A stretch of DNA of 64,000 nt, taken from NCBI GenBank assembly GCA_003281585.1, contig QCBN01000001.1:1-64000 (forward strand), read 5' to 3'. Below are positions 8,483 to 16,966 of the stretch, piece by piece. Made by a program: the position numbers and the translations under genes. Position 1 is the first letter of the stretch, and the number at the start of each line of letters is the position of its first letter. Source of the stretch: Prochlorococcus sp. AG-347-I15 (lineage in GTDB: Bacteria; Cyanobacteriota; Cyanobacteriia; PCC-6307; Cyanobiaceae). The notes under the pieces were generated by a model. The model was not told where the DNA came from. It saw only the letters and a program-made list of their open reading frames with translations, and ran no database searches.

Positions 8483-9739
8483 TTAAAACTTAAATGTAGT
8501 TTGTACAACTGCACCTGTTACATCATCTCCTGCAGTTCCTGTTCTATCAGAGCCTCCAAAAATTGCCGGAGTCATAGTTACTGAATCATTGATTTTAAAT
8601 GAGTAGTAAGCTTCCCATGCAAATGGCTCTACAGTATCTGTTTCAGCTGTTTGAGGCTGACCTAAAGCTATACCAATCCTGTCATCAGCTTGGAATGCAT
8701 CTTTCCAAGATAAACCAACAAAGTAAGCATCAGTATCTGCATCTTGACCTTCAACTGTTGATATATCGTAGCCAGCAGAAATTTCAGGAATTGCAGCGCC
8801 GCTATCATCTGGTCTCCAATAGGCTCTTAGACCATAGTTTGTACTATTCCCATCAGGACGAGCTTGTCCTAAAGTAGTGCTGTAGTATTCATCTATCCAC
8901 CCATTATATTTCATTGCAGAAATCAATGAAACATGATATTTATCGGTTGTGTATGCAACCTGGTTTGACCAGTTGGTTCCAGCTTCATTAGTTAAGAAAC
9001 CATTTTGTGATGCATTTTGTTTACTGACAACATTTGAACTTACTGAGAATCCATTATCAGCATTGTAAGCCCAACCTACACCAGAGTTGGTACTAGCTCC
9101 ATATGCAGCTCCATTACCACCAAGCTTAAAGTGCTTTGTAATTGGCTTATAAATGGATGGTGAAGCACCATGCATATAATAGTTTTCGATCTTAGGGCCT
9201 ACCCAAATAGTATTTTTCTCTCCAACTAGGAAAGAGTACCAGATCTTATCAACTTCTAAAATATCATCATTACCATTTGATGAAGAAAGGTATGTACCCC
9301 AGGCTTTATTAGAGAATGTATCAGTAGCATTTCCTGATTTTAAACGAACATATAAATCATCATCACCAGTAAAACTGGTATTTAGATTTATTTGATAAGT
9401 GTACTGGAAGCTTACTGCTTCACCTAAGTCTCCAGAGTCGTTTTCAACACCACCTACATCGAAAATTGCTTTTCCGTTCATCGTGGTGGTATCAGAGAAT
9501 CCACCAGCTTCAAATTCATTTTGCTTTACCTCAAGACCGTCAATACGACCTTTAAGGTTTGCTATATCTTCACTAACTTCGTTAATGAATGTATTACTGT
9601 CAATTCTTGAAGATTTTGATTGGCTACGTGTGTAGCTATTTATTTCTTCTAAGTTGACGGCGTCAGAAGCTTGAGCAGCGATTGGAGCTAATAAGCTCAA
9701 AGATGCTCCTGCCACCAACATTTGTTGGAAGAGTTTCAT
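8483..9739 (-). CDS. Outer-membrane porin of the cyanobacterial Som/OprB type
   Basis: 418 residues with a signal peptide (about 1-24). A short coiled-coil-like segment 'DIANLKGRIDGLEVKQNEF' (about residues 58-76) follows, then a long run of alternating beta strands rich in Gly, Tyr and Asn ending in Phe ('QTTFKF'), as outer-membrane barrels do. This matches picocyanobacterial Som porins: an N-terminal periplasmic part followed by an OprB-like barrel. The usual full SLH domain is shortened here. It should allow small solutes through the outer membrane. Its place near futA and piuC suggests possible iron-linked regulation, which is inference. Confidence 0.85.
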   Translation of the reverse strand: MKLFQQMLVAGASLSLLAPIAAQASDAVNLEEINSYTRSQSKSSRIDSNTFINEVSEDIANLKGRIDGLEVKQNEFEAGGFSDTTTMNGKAIFDVGGVENDSGDLGEAVSFQYTYQINLNTSFTGDDDLYVRLKSGNATDTFSNKAWGTYLSSSNGNDDILEVDKIWYSFLVGEKNTIWVGPKIENYYMHGASPSIYKPITKHFKLGGNGAAYGASTNSGVGWAYNADNGFSVSSNVVSKQNASQNGFLTNEAGTNWSNQVAYTTDKYHVSLISAMKYNGWIDEYYSTTLGQARPDGNSTNYGLRAYWRPDDSGAAIPEISAGYDISTVEGQDADTDAYFVGLSWKDAFQADDRIGIALGQPQTAETDTVEPFAWEAYYSFKINDSVTMTPAIFGGSDRTGTAGDDVTGAVVQTTFKF

Positions 9740-9873
9740 TTTACCTCACACTAAAAAAACTCAATAAAATTGAGTATCTATACTGTATCGAGCGTAACAA
9801 AAAAAGAAAGGGATATAAGTTTCAACTCGATGTAACTTTTGATACAGTCAATTTCTTATGAACTCACATTATT

Positions 9874-10746
9874 TCACTTTTTTACTAACGGATAGTCTAA
9901 GTATTCCCTTTCCTCTACCCAAGCAGATGCAACTTCTCTAGCTAACTTTCTAATTTTTTCTATATATTGAGCACGATCTGTTACTGAAATTACACCTCTA
10001 GCATCCAGTAAATTAAAGATGTGACTACATTTCAAGACATAATCAAGCGCAGGATAAGTTAGTTTCTTTTTAATTAATAAATTTGCTTCATCTTGATAGA
10101 TTTCAAATAATTTCCTGAGATTTTCGGGATTTGATTCAGAAAAATTATATAAGCACTGACCTTTCTCAAACTGAAGCCATATATCACTATATTTCAGATT
10201 TTCATTCCAACTTAAGTCCCATATACTCTCTTTATCTTGCAAGAACATTGCAATCCTCTCTAAACCATATGTAATTTCAATTGGTATTGGTTGACAATCT
10301 AATCCACCGCATTGTTGGAAATAAGTAAATTGCGTAACTTCCATACCGTCCAACCACACTTCCCAGCCTACTCCCCAAGCTCCAAGCGTTGGAGATTCCC
10401 AATTATCTTCAACAAATCTTATATCATGATCTTTTGGACTTATACCAAGAGATTCTAGAGATTTTAAATATTTTTCTTGTACCCCATCAGGCGAAGGTTT
10501 AATTATTACCTGATATTGAAAATAATGTTGAGCACGATTCGGATTCTCCCCAAATCTTCCATCTGTTGGTCTTCTACATGGCTCAGCATATGCAACGGAC
10601 CAGGGTTCCGGCCCAATAGCCCGCAAGAATGTATGAGGATTCATTGTGCCAGCACCCTTTTCAGTATCGTAAGGCTGCATAATCAAACAACCTTCCTCAG
10701 ACCAGAAATTATTAAGAGTTTGGATTATATCCTGAAAAAACATCAA
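9874..10746 (-). CDS. glyQ: Glycyl-tRNA synthetase alpha subunit
   Basis: 290 residues starting '[20 protein letters not shown]', with '[20 protein letters not shown]', '[19 protein letters not shown]' and '[14 protein letters not shown]', all conserved in bacterial GlyQ. It forms an alpha2-beta2 enzyme with GlyS, which is not in this window; the catalytic aminoacylation site is in this subunit. Length is normal. Confidence 0.96.
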   Translation of the reverse strand: MMFFQDIIQTLNNFWSEEGCLIMQPYDTEKGAGTMNPHTFLRAIGPEPWSVAYAEPCRRPTDGRFGENPNRAQHYFQYQVIIKPSPDGVQEKYLKSLESLGISPKDHDIRFVEDNWESPTLGAWGVGWEVWLDGMEVTQFTYFQQCGGLDCQPIPIEITYGLERIAMFLQDKESIWDLSWNENLKYSDIWLQFEKGQCLYNFSESNPENLRKLFEIYQDEANLLIKKKLTYPALDYVLKCSHIFNLLDARGVISVTDRAQYIEKIRKLAREVASAWVEEREYLDYPLVKK

Positions 10747-10756
10747 ATTTAATTAA

Positions 10757-10864
10757 ATGGAGAAATTTAGAGCATTGTCATTCAATAATAATATAAAACT
10801 TAAAAACAAAAAGTTTTCAAATATGGTTTCTAAAGACTATATATCTGGAGAAAAACTATCATAA
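10757..10864 (+). CDS. Possible 35-residue small ORF
   Basis: ATG 10757 to TAA 10864 encodes a basic peptide, beginning 'MEKFRALSFNNNIKLKNKKF', in the gap between glyQ and the DUF1824 gene. Nothing else explains the gap and the frame is clean, but in AT-rich DNA such ORFs arise by chance. No family recognised. Confidence 0.22.
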   Translation: MEKFRALSFNNNIKLKNKKFSNMVSKDYISGEKLS

Positions 10865-10887
10865 AAAAGTCTTTTATTTTACATAAA

Positions 10888-11286
10888 TTAGAAATTTTTT
10901 ATGTAAAAAAAATCTAATGGTAATGGTCCAAAAGTATTTGAATCTGAGGCATTTTCATCATACTGACATGTGATAATAATTCCTTCTCCAAGACCATTTT
11001 CGGATCTAAGAAAAACATTTCCAGTTTTTTGATTAGCTTTTAAAAAAACACTCCCATTGGCATGAAGTGAATCTAAATTCCCAAATTTGATTGAGGAGTA
11101 TTTTTTAGAAATTGATTGTAATGCTTCAACAGCCTTAATATCACTCGGCGCCATTATTCCTATTGTTATCCAATCGGCGTTAAATATATTTGCTTCTAAT
11201 TCTTCAAAAAGTTTTTTTGCTTGACTATTATTTAACCTAGGAGCAACTCTAAGACTGTTTAAGTCAATTAACTTATTTATTTGCAT
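10888..11286 (-). CDS. DUF1824 family protein
   Basis: I take the start at ATG 11286 (132 residues, 'MQINKLIDLNSLRVAPRLNN'). The longer reading to 11340 would run into the upstream MIF gene and adds an unlike N-terminus. The core 'ADWITIGIMAPSDIKAVEALQSI' and 'GEGIIITCQYD' match the small cyanobacterial DUF1824 family. Function is unknown. It lies 23 bases after the MIF-like gene on the same strand, so they probably form one transcript. Confidence 0.8.
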   Translation of the reverse strand: MQINKLIDLNSLRVAPRLNNSQAKKLFEELEANIFNADWITIGIMAPSDIKAVEALQSISKKYSSIKFGNLDSLHANGSVFLKANQKTGNVFLRSENGLGEGIIITCQYDENASDSNTFGPLPLDFFYIKNF

Positions 11287-11309
11287 TATATTAATCTTAA
11301 AAATATTTC

Positions 11310-11642
11310 TTAACCAAAGGTTCTTCCATTCCAAGCCCACATTGAAGCAGGCACATCCTGAAAGGAAATATAAATTTTATCTTTTGGAATTCCCATTTTT
11401 TCATATACAAAATTAGATATTTGCTTTGCCATTTCAGAAGGATTTAAAGAGCCTATAGACTTAATTTCGAAAAAACAACAAGGGCTTTCATCTTCAAGAT
11501 TCATGTCGGAATTATCATCTAATTTAACCATAATAAATTTTTTCGATTTTTTAGTTAAAGATGAAACTAGTATTGTAGTCTCTTCAAGTAATTTTTTCTT
11601 ATCATCCACCTTAACTGAAGTCGAAATATTAATGTAAGGCAT
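11310..11642 (-). CDS. MIF / phenylpyruvate tautomerase family protein
   Basis: 110 residues, the normal size for the macrophage-migration-inhibitory-factor fold. After Met removal the N-terminal Pro of 'MPYINISTSV' would be the catalytic base of the tautomerase superfamily. The C-terminal 'VPASMWAWNGRTFG' is the expected MIF tail. Members form homotrimers and tautomerise phenylpyruvate or dopachrome-like keto-enol compounds; the physiological substrate in cyanobacteria is not settled. Confidence 0.88.
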   Translation of the reverse strand: MPYINISTSVKVDDKKKLLEETTILVSSLTKKSKKFIMVKLDDNSDMNLEDESPCCFFEIKSIGSLNPSEMAKQISNFVYEKMGIPKDKIYISFQDVPASMWAWNGRTFG

Positions 11643-11644
11643 AT

Positions 11645-11836
11645 TTATGCCACTAAATAGTCTTTTTCTGAGGCACTTTGTGAAAAAGCAGATTTAGATT
11701 TTAGAACTTTTTTTGAAGACAGGTAAGCCATATCATATGAGCTAATTCCGTTTTTATAGGGATTGAAAAGGGCTTTTTTAGATCTACTTTTATTACTCCT
11801 TTTGAATTCAATCATTTTAATTAAATTATTAATCAT
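11645..11836 (-). CDS. Small basic hypothetical protein
   Basis: 63 residues rich in Lys and Ser ('SNKSRSKKALFNPYKNG'); an alternative start is Met8 at 11815. It lies directly upstream of the MIF gene on the same strand, with two bases between them, which fits an operon. No signal peptide or membrane segment. I do not recognise the family. It may be a picocyanobacterial small protein or a leader. Confidence 0.42.
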   Translation of the reverse strand: MINNLIKMIEFKRSNKSRSKKALFNPYKNGISSYDMAYLSSKKVLKSKSAFSQSASEKDYLVA

Positions 11837-11969
11837 TAACTTAACTTTTTTTGAAAAGATGTCTAGGTTTTTTAAAAAATTTTTAATTAATTTAGATAAA
11901 AATTACCTATTTTAATCACAATATAAATATCTATTTACTAAATTTAGGATACGTTAAAAAGCATTAGTT

Positions 11970-12608
11970 TTGAAAGTTTTAAATAATTATCAAAGAAAAA
12001 AACTTGATGAAACTAATGATGAAGAATTTTATTCTGACCCAAAATTTGTTTATCATCTGGATGCAAATTTCAGGCAAAATTTATCAAATGTTTATAAAAA
12101 TGAAATTGCAGATTATTCTACTGTCCTTGATTTAATGTCCAGTTGGGATAGTTATTTGCCTTTAGAAAAAAAATACAAAAAAGTTATTGGGCATGGATTA
12201 AACAAACAAGAACTTGAAAAAAACAAAATTTTTGATGCTTTTTGGATACAAAATTTCAATTTAAATCAAGAACTTCCTCTTGAAAGTGAAAGTGTTGATT
12301 ATTGTCTGATGGTGGCTGCTTGGCAATACTTACAGTATCCAGAAAATTTAACTAAAGAAATTGCAAGAATTTTGAGTGGTCCTGGCAAATTTATAATCGC
12401 TTTTTCAAATAGAGCATTTTGGCATAAGGCTCCAAATATATGGACTACTTCTACTGAGAAAGAGAGAATCCAATATGTAAGAAAAGTATTAATATCAAAC
12501 GGATTTAATGAACCAAAAATTATTGAAAAGTTTAATCAACCAGTCCATAATATCCTTAATTTTTTAAATAAAGACCCCTTTTATTGTTTAATTGCCAATA
12601 AGGTGTAA
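11970..12608 (+). CDS. SAM-dependent methyltransferase-like protein
   Basis: 212 residues from TTG 11970; an ATG does not occur before the conserved part. 'YSTVLDLMSSWDSYLP' fits motif I of class I methyltransferases but without the normal Gly-rich loop. 'ESVDYCLMVAAWQYLQYPEN' is the usual motif with an Asp-containing strand and following helix. The weak motif I means S-adenosylmethionine use is probable but not certain. Substrate unknown. Confidence 0.72.
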   Translation: MKVLNNYQRKKLDETNDEEFYSDPKFVYHLDANFRQNLSNVYKNEIADYSTVLDLMSSWDSYLPLEKKYKKVIGHGLNKQELEKNKIFDAFWIQNFNLNQELPLESESVDYCLMVAAWQYLQYPENLTKEIARILSGPGKFIIAFSNRAFWHKAPNIWTTSTEKERIQYVRKVLISNGFNEPKIIEKFNQPVHNILNFLNKDPFYCLIANKV

Positions 12609-12717
12609 ATATTGTCCCTGTCGAATTGACGGAAATCGATAATTAAAAGCTTATTAGTATAGTTAATAGCCATATTTTTAAATTTTTACTAATATTGGTT
12701 AGTTAAAAATAATAATT

Positions 12718-12963
12718 ATGGGTTCTAAAAGAGAAAAATATCCTGAAAAATGCCCTTGGGACCTTGGCCCTAGTCAACATTTAGCTAATGAAGAAAATTG
12801 GACTTTAAGATTAGGAGAAGCAAACGTATGCTTTAGTAAAAACAAATTAGATAATAATTATTTTCATGTAATAAGTAATGAAAATGAAGAACAAATTTTA
12901 GCCTTTAGAGCAAGACTTCTTTATCAAAAACTACTTGATAAAGGTTTTAGATTGGTTGAATGA
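12718..12963 (+). CDS. Conserved small hypothetical protein
   Basis: 81 residues. The N-terminus 'EKYPEKCPWDLGPSQHLAN' is Trp- and Pro-rich and the end is helical ('ILAFRARLLYQKLLDKGFRL'). No signal peptide or membrane segment. The clean codon pattern and the lack of competing frames support a real gene. Function unknown; likely one of the many picocyanobacterial orphans. Confidence 0.68.
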   Translation: MGSKREKYPEKCPWDLGPSQHLANEENWTLRLGEANVCFSKNKLDNNYFHVISNENEEQILAFRARLLYQKLLDKGFRLVE

Positions 12964-12969
12964 ATTAAT

Positions 12970-13641
12970 CTAGTTCAATAAACATAGTTCTTCGAAAACA
13001 AATTTCTGTATTTCTTCTTCTTCGTTTTCGTTTGAGTATTTTATTGTTCTTGAATTCAAAATCCAATAATCATTTGAACTTATATTTACAAATTCATCTT
13101 GATATTCTAATTTTTGAGAATTCGGTTTAAGAGAACTGGGGTCAATTTGTTGACTAGTATATTTTTTACTTAGTAAACCGTCACCTGTGTCTAAAAACTC
13201 CTCAACAAGAATTTCAATTATGGTTCCGTGGATTTTTCTATAAACCATATTAATACCCTGACCCTTGACCCTATATTTATCTCCATCATTTTTCCCTGAA
13301 ACTTTCATTTCTATTCCACTTTCAGAACTCTTTATTAGATTAAAATGATTCTCTGAATGTATAGAATGAAAATCTCTTCTTACTCTATGAATAGACACTT
13401 CAAACAACTGTGAAGCAATACTTTTAACAATATTCTCATCATCTATTTTTTTAATATTTGGTTTAAAATCTTTGCCTAATAGAAACCTACCTTCATGGAT
13501 ACTATTTTTATTAATAAAAGTACATTTACCTTGATAACCATTAAAATTATTTTTCCAAGTGTACCTATTTTCATAAGCCTTTCGAAAAATTTCTTTACAA
13601 TTAATTTCTCTTAGATTCTCCATAAATTTTGATAAACTCAC
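12970..13641 (-). CDS. DUF3386 family protein
   Basis: 223 residues. The signature 'IFRKAYENRYTWKNNFNGYQGK' near residues 18-40 matches the start of DUF3386, a cyanobacterial and plastid family of unknown role. The rest is beta-rich ('VSGKNDGDKYRVKGQGINMV'). No signal peptide is evident. It sits upstream of nothing on its strand and ends next to the small hypothetical gene. Confidence 0.8.
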   Translation of the reverse strand: MSLSKFMENLREINCKEIFRKAYENRYTWKNNFNGYQGKCTFINKNSIHEGRFLLGKDFKPNIKKIDDENIVKSIASQLFEVSIHRVRRDFHSIHSENHFNLIKSSESGIEMKVSGKNDGDKYRVKGQGINMVYRKIHGTIIEILVEEFLDTGDGLLSKKYTSQQIDPSSLKPNSQKLEYQDEFVNISSNDYWILNSRTIKYSNENEEEEIQKFVFEELCLLN

Positions 13642-13658
13642 AAAATAATTCTACAAAA

Positions 13659-13687
13659 AAAACCTCTCTAAATTTAAGAGAGGTTTT
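13659..13687 (-). terminator. Terminator downstream of pcb
   Basis: AAAACCTCTC (13659-13668), nine-base loop, GAGAGGTTTT (13678-13687). On the minus strand the stem is followed by a T-rich run, placing it just past the pcb stop at 13699. Confidence 0.88.
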
Positions 13688-13698
13688 TTAAAATTAAA

Positions 13699-14757
13699 CT
13701 AATTTTGAGTAATTTTTGCATTTTCTATGTTATCAAATGCTTGGCCAATTTTCTTAAAGTCAAATCCCATAGCTCTTAAAGCGTGCCAAAGATGACCTTG
13801 TAAGAAAAAGAAACCTAAATAGAAATGAGTATTCGCAAGCCAAGCTCTTGAGCTGTAAGCTCCTGAACCTAAATCAACCGTATCAGTAAAATAAGGTGCA
13901 AATTCAAATTGAAGCTTTAGAGGCTCTCCATATAAATCAACTGGATATATAGTTGTGTTTGAAGCACACCAAAAGGCAGCTACAAAAGCCATGTAAGAGA
14001 CTCCTACTACTGAGTAAGACAATATTGCCTCAGCTCCAAGTAGTCCTTTACCTTTAAATTCTGTGTATTCTCCAAATTGTTTAGTACAAATATGGAAAAC
14101 ACCACCAATAATTTCAAGGAACGCTAGAAAAGCGTGTCCTCCCATGACATCCTCTAGACTGTCTATTTTTAAAAAATCAAATTGATGATTCCAAACAGCT
14201 GCAATATCTAAATTGTAAATAACTTGTCTTGTAGATCCGATTGCAGGATCGTAAATCCCATGTATGCGAGCCCATTCCACAAACATTATTGCTCCAAGAC
14301 CAAGAAAAATAAGATGATGGCCAAGAATAAAAGTTAATTTATCAGGATCATCCCACTCAAAATCGAATTTTTGAGGCTTACTATTTTCTGGGTAGTCTCC
14401 AAGATCACCTGCAAATTTATTAGAATGCAGCAATCCCCCAGCACCTAATACAGCTGAAAAAATTAGATGTAATGTGCAAATTACAACAATTCCGTATGGT
14501 TCTGTGATCACACCATTTTCAATGCCTCCAATTCCAATACCCGCTAGGTGAGGCAAAACAATTGCTTTCTGTGCACCCATTGGAATACTGGCGTCGTAAC
14601 GAGCTAATTCGAATAATCCAAAAGCTCCTGCCCAGAACATCATTAATCCTGCATGGGCAGCATGAGCTGCAATGAATTTACCTGAACGGCCTACAACACC
14701 AGAATTTCCTGCGTACCAGTCATAGGTGACATCAGCTTTTCCGTAAGTTTGTAACAC
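13699..14757 (-). CDS. pcb: Divinyl-chlorophyll a/b-binding antenna Pcb
   Basis: 352 residues with six hydrophobic helices. The N-terminus 'YDWYAGNSGVVGRSGKFIAAHAAHAGLMMFWAGAF' is CP43-like and shared with IsiA. The large lumenal loop of CP43 is absent, as expected for IsiA/Pcb. Conserved His residues in the helices are chlorophyll ligands. Pcb proteins form the thylakoid light-harvesting antenna of Prochlorococcus instead of phycobilisomes. The gene lies 144 bases downstream of isiB on the same strand. This recalls the iron-stress isiAB operon with the gene order reversed, so iron-responsive expression is plausible. Confidence 0.94.
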   Translation of the reverse strand: MLQTYGKADVTYDWYAGNSGVVGRSGKFIAAHAAHAGLMMFWAGAFGLFELARYDASIPMGAQKAIVLPHLAGIGIGGIENGVITEPYGIVVICTLHLIFSAVLGAGGLLHSNKFAGDLGDYPENSKPQKFDFEWDDPDKLTFILGHHLIFLGLGAIMFVEWARIHGIYDPAIGSTRQVIYNLDIAAVWNHQFDFLKIDSLEDVMGGHAFLAFLEIIGGVFHICTKQFGEYTEFKGKGLLGAEAILSYSVVGVSYMAFVAAFWCASNTTIYPVDLYGEPLKLQFEFAPYFTDTVDLGSGAYSSRAWLANTHFYLGFFFLQGHLWHALRAMGFDFKKIGQAFDNIENAKITQN

Positions 14758-14901
14758 TTGATTTAAGTAAACAGCAAATCGAGCATATTGCTAATCAGTA
14801 TGGTTTTTTACATGTTGTTTACAGATTTAATTACTTATGTAAAAAAAACATATTGAGAAAGAACAAATGTTACAAATTAGGAAAGTATTATCTTTGAAAG
14901 C

Positions 14902-15426
14902 TTACGCCAAAGAAGGAATTTCACCCTTGAGCTGAGAAGCCCATGTTTCAAGACGTGAATCTGTCAAGTCAGATTCACTATCTTCATCGAGAGGTAATCC
15001 ACAAAAAGTTTCTCCAATAACACTTTTAGACTCATCAAATGTGTAAGAAGATTTATCTACATAACCAACCATTTCTGCACCTGCTTTAGTGAAATAGCTA
15101 TGAAGTTCTTCCATCGCATCACAATAGTTTTCTGTATAAGTAGAAGAATCTCCTAACCCAAAAATTGCAACCTTTTTTCCTGATAAACTTAGTTCACCAA
15201 TGTCCTCTAAAATTGAATCCCACGCAGTGCCTGATCTTTCTTCATCTGCACCGGTGTTCCAAGTAGGTATTCCGCAGATAATTCCATCAAGACCCTCTAA
15301 TTCTGACAAATCATCTACATCAGAGACGTCTTTAGGTGCTTCTGCTGAAGAAATAAAGTTGTGAAGACGATCAGCTACGTCTTCAGTTTTTCCAGTTGTA
15401 GTTGCGTAATAAATTCCTACAGTCAT
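14902..15426 (-). CDS. isiB: Flavodoxin (long-chain)
   Basis: 174 residues. The FMN phosphate loop 'TTTGKTEDVA' is at residues 9-18, the aromatic FMN-stacking region is 'IPTWNTGADEERSGTAWD' and a second flavin loop is 'GLGDSSTYTENYCDAM'. The extra loop of long-chain flavodoxins is present. It replaces ferredoxin as electron acceptor of photosystem I under iron limitation. It lies upstream of pcb on the same strand. Confidence 0.96.
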   Translation of the reverse strand: MTVGIYYATTTGKTEDVADRLHNFISSAEAPKDVSDVDDLSELEGLDGIICGIPTWNTGADEERSGTAWDSILEDIGELSLSGKKVAIFGLGDSSTYTENYCDAMEELHSYFTKAGAEMVGYVDKSSYTFDESKSVIGETFCGLPLDEDSESDLTDSRLETWASQLKGEIPSLA

Positions 15427-15570
15427 AACTTCAAAATGTTTACATTAAAATAATAAAATCTAAAAACGTCAAATTAATTTCTTTAAAAACTTTTTCATGT
15501 AAAATTTTATACTAAATAAAGTAAGAAAAATTTTTTAAAAGAAATCTAGTATAAAAACACTTAAAACATC

Positions 15571-16305
15571 GTGACTGATAAATTTAAAAAAGATATCCAG
15601 AATCTACTAGAGGAATTTAATTTTAAAGGAGAAAAAAAATTTAAATTAATTGTTTTATTTGGTCTATTAGGAGATTTTGATAGCTTTGAATATGCGATTA
15701 ATTTGAAAAATTTTATAGAAAATCATAAAAATAAATATTTAGATATTTTTGCCATTGCCATTGGCAACCAAAAAGGGAAACTAAAATTCTGTGAATTTAC
15801 TGGCTTCCGTGAAGAAAATTTAATAGTTGTTTCTGATAATCAAATTCATAATAATCTTAAAGTCTCAAGAGGTTTAGATATAGGATTAGGAGGATGGATC
15901 AATATGATTTTGATGCTATCAGGGATTAATTCTTTTAAAACAATTAAAGAAGTTATTAGGGGTTATACAGGCGACAAAAAAGCAAACCAAATCTATTCAG
16001 AATTTGATGAGATTGATTTTTTAAAATTCATAAAATTTTCAGGTAAGTCTTTTAAACAGATTTTCGGGTCAGGTTACCTAAGACCATTTGAATTAGCAAC
16101 ATTTAGATTAAATAATATGAATGAAATAATCCGTAATTGGAGTGATTATATTCTTCATGAAAAATTTCTGCCTCAAAGAGGAGCTTCTTTTATATTAAAT
16201 GATAAAAATCAAGTTATTTATAAATTTTATTCTAATGATGTTCTTGGATACTCATCAAATATGAGAGATCCTTTAGGATTTTTATCTGATTTAATTGAAC
16301 AGTAG
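15571..16305 (+). CDS. Thioredoxin-fold AhpC/TSA-like protein
   Basis: 244 residues from GTG 15571. 'LIVLFGLLGDFDSFEYAINLKNFI' followed by 'IFAIAIGNQKGKLKFCEFTGF' fits the beta-alpha-beta start of peroxiredoxin-like folds, and 'PQRGASFILNDKNQVIYKF' fits the late strands. A CxxC or classical peroxidatic Cys motif is missing; only the Cys in 'KFCEF' is near the right area. A redox role is therefore uncertain. It overlaps the possible TTG start of the SemiSWEET gene. Confidence 0.62.
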   Translation: MTDKFKKDIQNLLEEFNFKGEKKFKLIVLFGLLGDFDSFEYAINLKNFIENHKNKYLDIFAIAIGNQKGKLKFCEFTGFREENLIVVSDNQIHNNLKVSRGLDIGLGGWINMILMLSGINSFKTIKEVIRGYTGDKKANQIYSEFDEIDFLKFIKFSGKSFKQIFGSGYLRPFELATFRLNNMNEIIRNWSDYILHEKFLPQRGASFILNDKNQVIYKFYSNDVLGYSSNMRDPLGFLSDLIEQ

Positions 16306-16318
16306 TTTTGAAACTTTT

Positions 16319-16576
16319 ATGATTGTAGACATATTTGGATATTTTGCCGCGATCTTAACAACAGCTGCATTTCTACCTCAATTGTTAAAGACTTTAAAAA
16401 CAAAAAAAGCAGATGACGTTTCTTTGACAACTTTAATAATGTTTATTATTGGAGTCATGTCTTGGATTATTTACGGTTATGAAATTTCCTCTACACCAAT
16501 ATTGATTGCTAATTTGATTACCTTAATTTTAAATCTCTTAATATTAATCTCAAAAGTGTATTTTTCAAAAACCTAA
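16319..16576 (+). CDS. SemiSWEET-type PQ-loop sugar transporter
   Basis: 85 residues from ATG 16319; an upstream TTG at 16295 would overlap the previous gene and adds eight unlike residues. Three transmembrane helices carry the PQ-loop signature 'AAFLPQLLKTLKTKKADDVS'. SemiSWEETs are three-helix halves of SWEET transporters that dimerise in the plasma membrane to move sugars. The substrate is unknown. Confidence 0.88.
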   Translation: MIVDIFGYFAAILTTAAFLPQLLKTLKTKKADDVSLTTLIMFIIGVMSWIIYGYEISSTPILIANLITLILNLLILISKVYFSKT

Positions 16577-16661
16577 ACCCAGTAATAATCAATTTAACAG
16601 TAATAAATTATTAAATATAGTATAGATATTGTTTAAATTTTATTTATCATAGAACTAAATT

Positions 16662-16895
16662 TTGCAAATCTTGAAAACTTCAAAATGCTGGGTTTGGTTT
16701 AAAGGTAGTCTTAACAATGGTGGGTTTTGGAAAGAGGGATTTACTTGTACTTTAGATGAGAAACCAGGGGTTTTAATAGAAAGTCCTGCTTACGTCACTT
16801 GTAGAGTTCCAAATTGGAGAGTTTTGACCAAAGAACCAGAAGATTTATATAAACCTCCTTTAATTCCTGATAAAGCAATATGGAAAATAATTTAA
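16662..16895 (+). CDS. Conserved small hypothetical protein
   Basis: 77 residues from TTG 16662; no ATG is available in the reading frame before conserved-looking sequence. It is Trp-rich ('SKCWVWFKGSLNNGGFW') and ends 'PLIPDKAIWKII'. No signal or membrane segment. The composition looks coding and the gene fits neatly between neighbours, but I do not recognise its family. Confidence 0.58.
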   Translation: MQILKTSKCWVWFKGSLNNGGFWKEGFTCTLDEKPGVLIESPAYVTCRVPNWRVLTKEPEDLYKPPLIPDKAIWKII

Positions 16896-16966
16896 TTTCT
16901 ACACGTATTAAAGAAATCTTTTACTGTGCTATGACAAGTTAAAATTGCTTTATTAAATATTTAACT

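Noticed and set aside
11287..11340. Longer start of the DUF1824 gene at 11340
   Set aside because: It would overlap the end of the MIF-like gene and adds residues unlike the family; ATG 11286 fits better.
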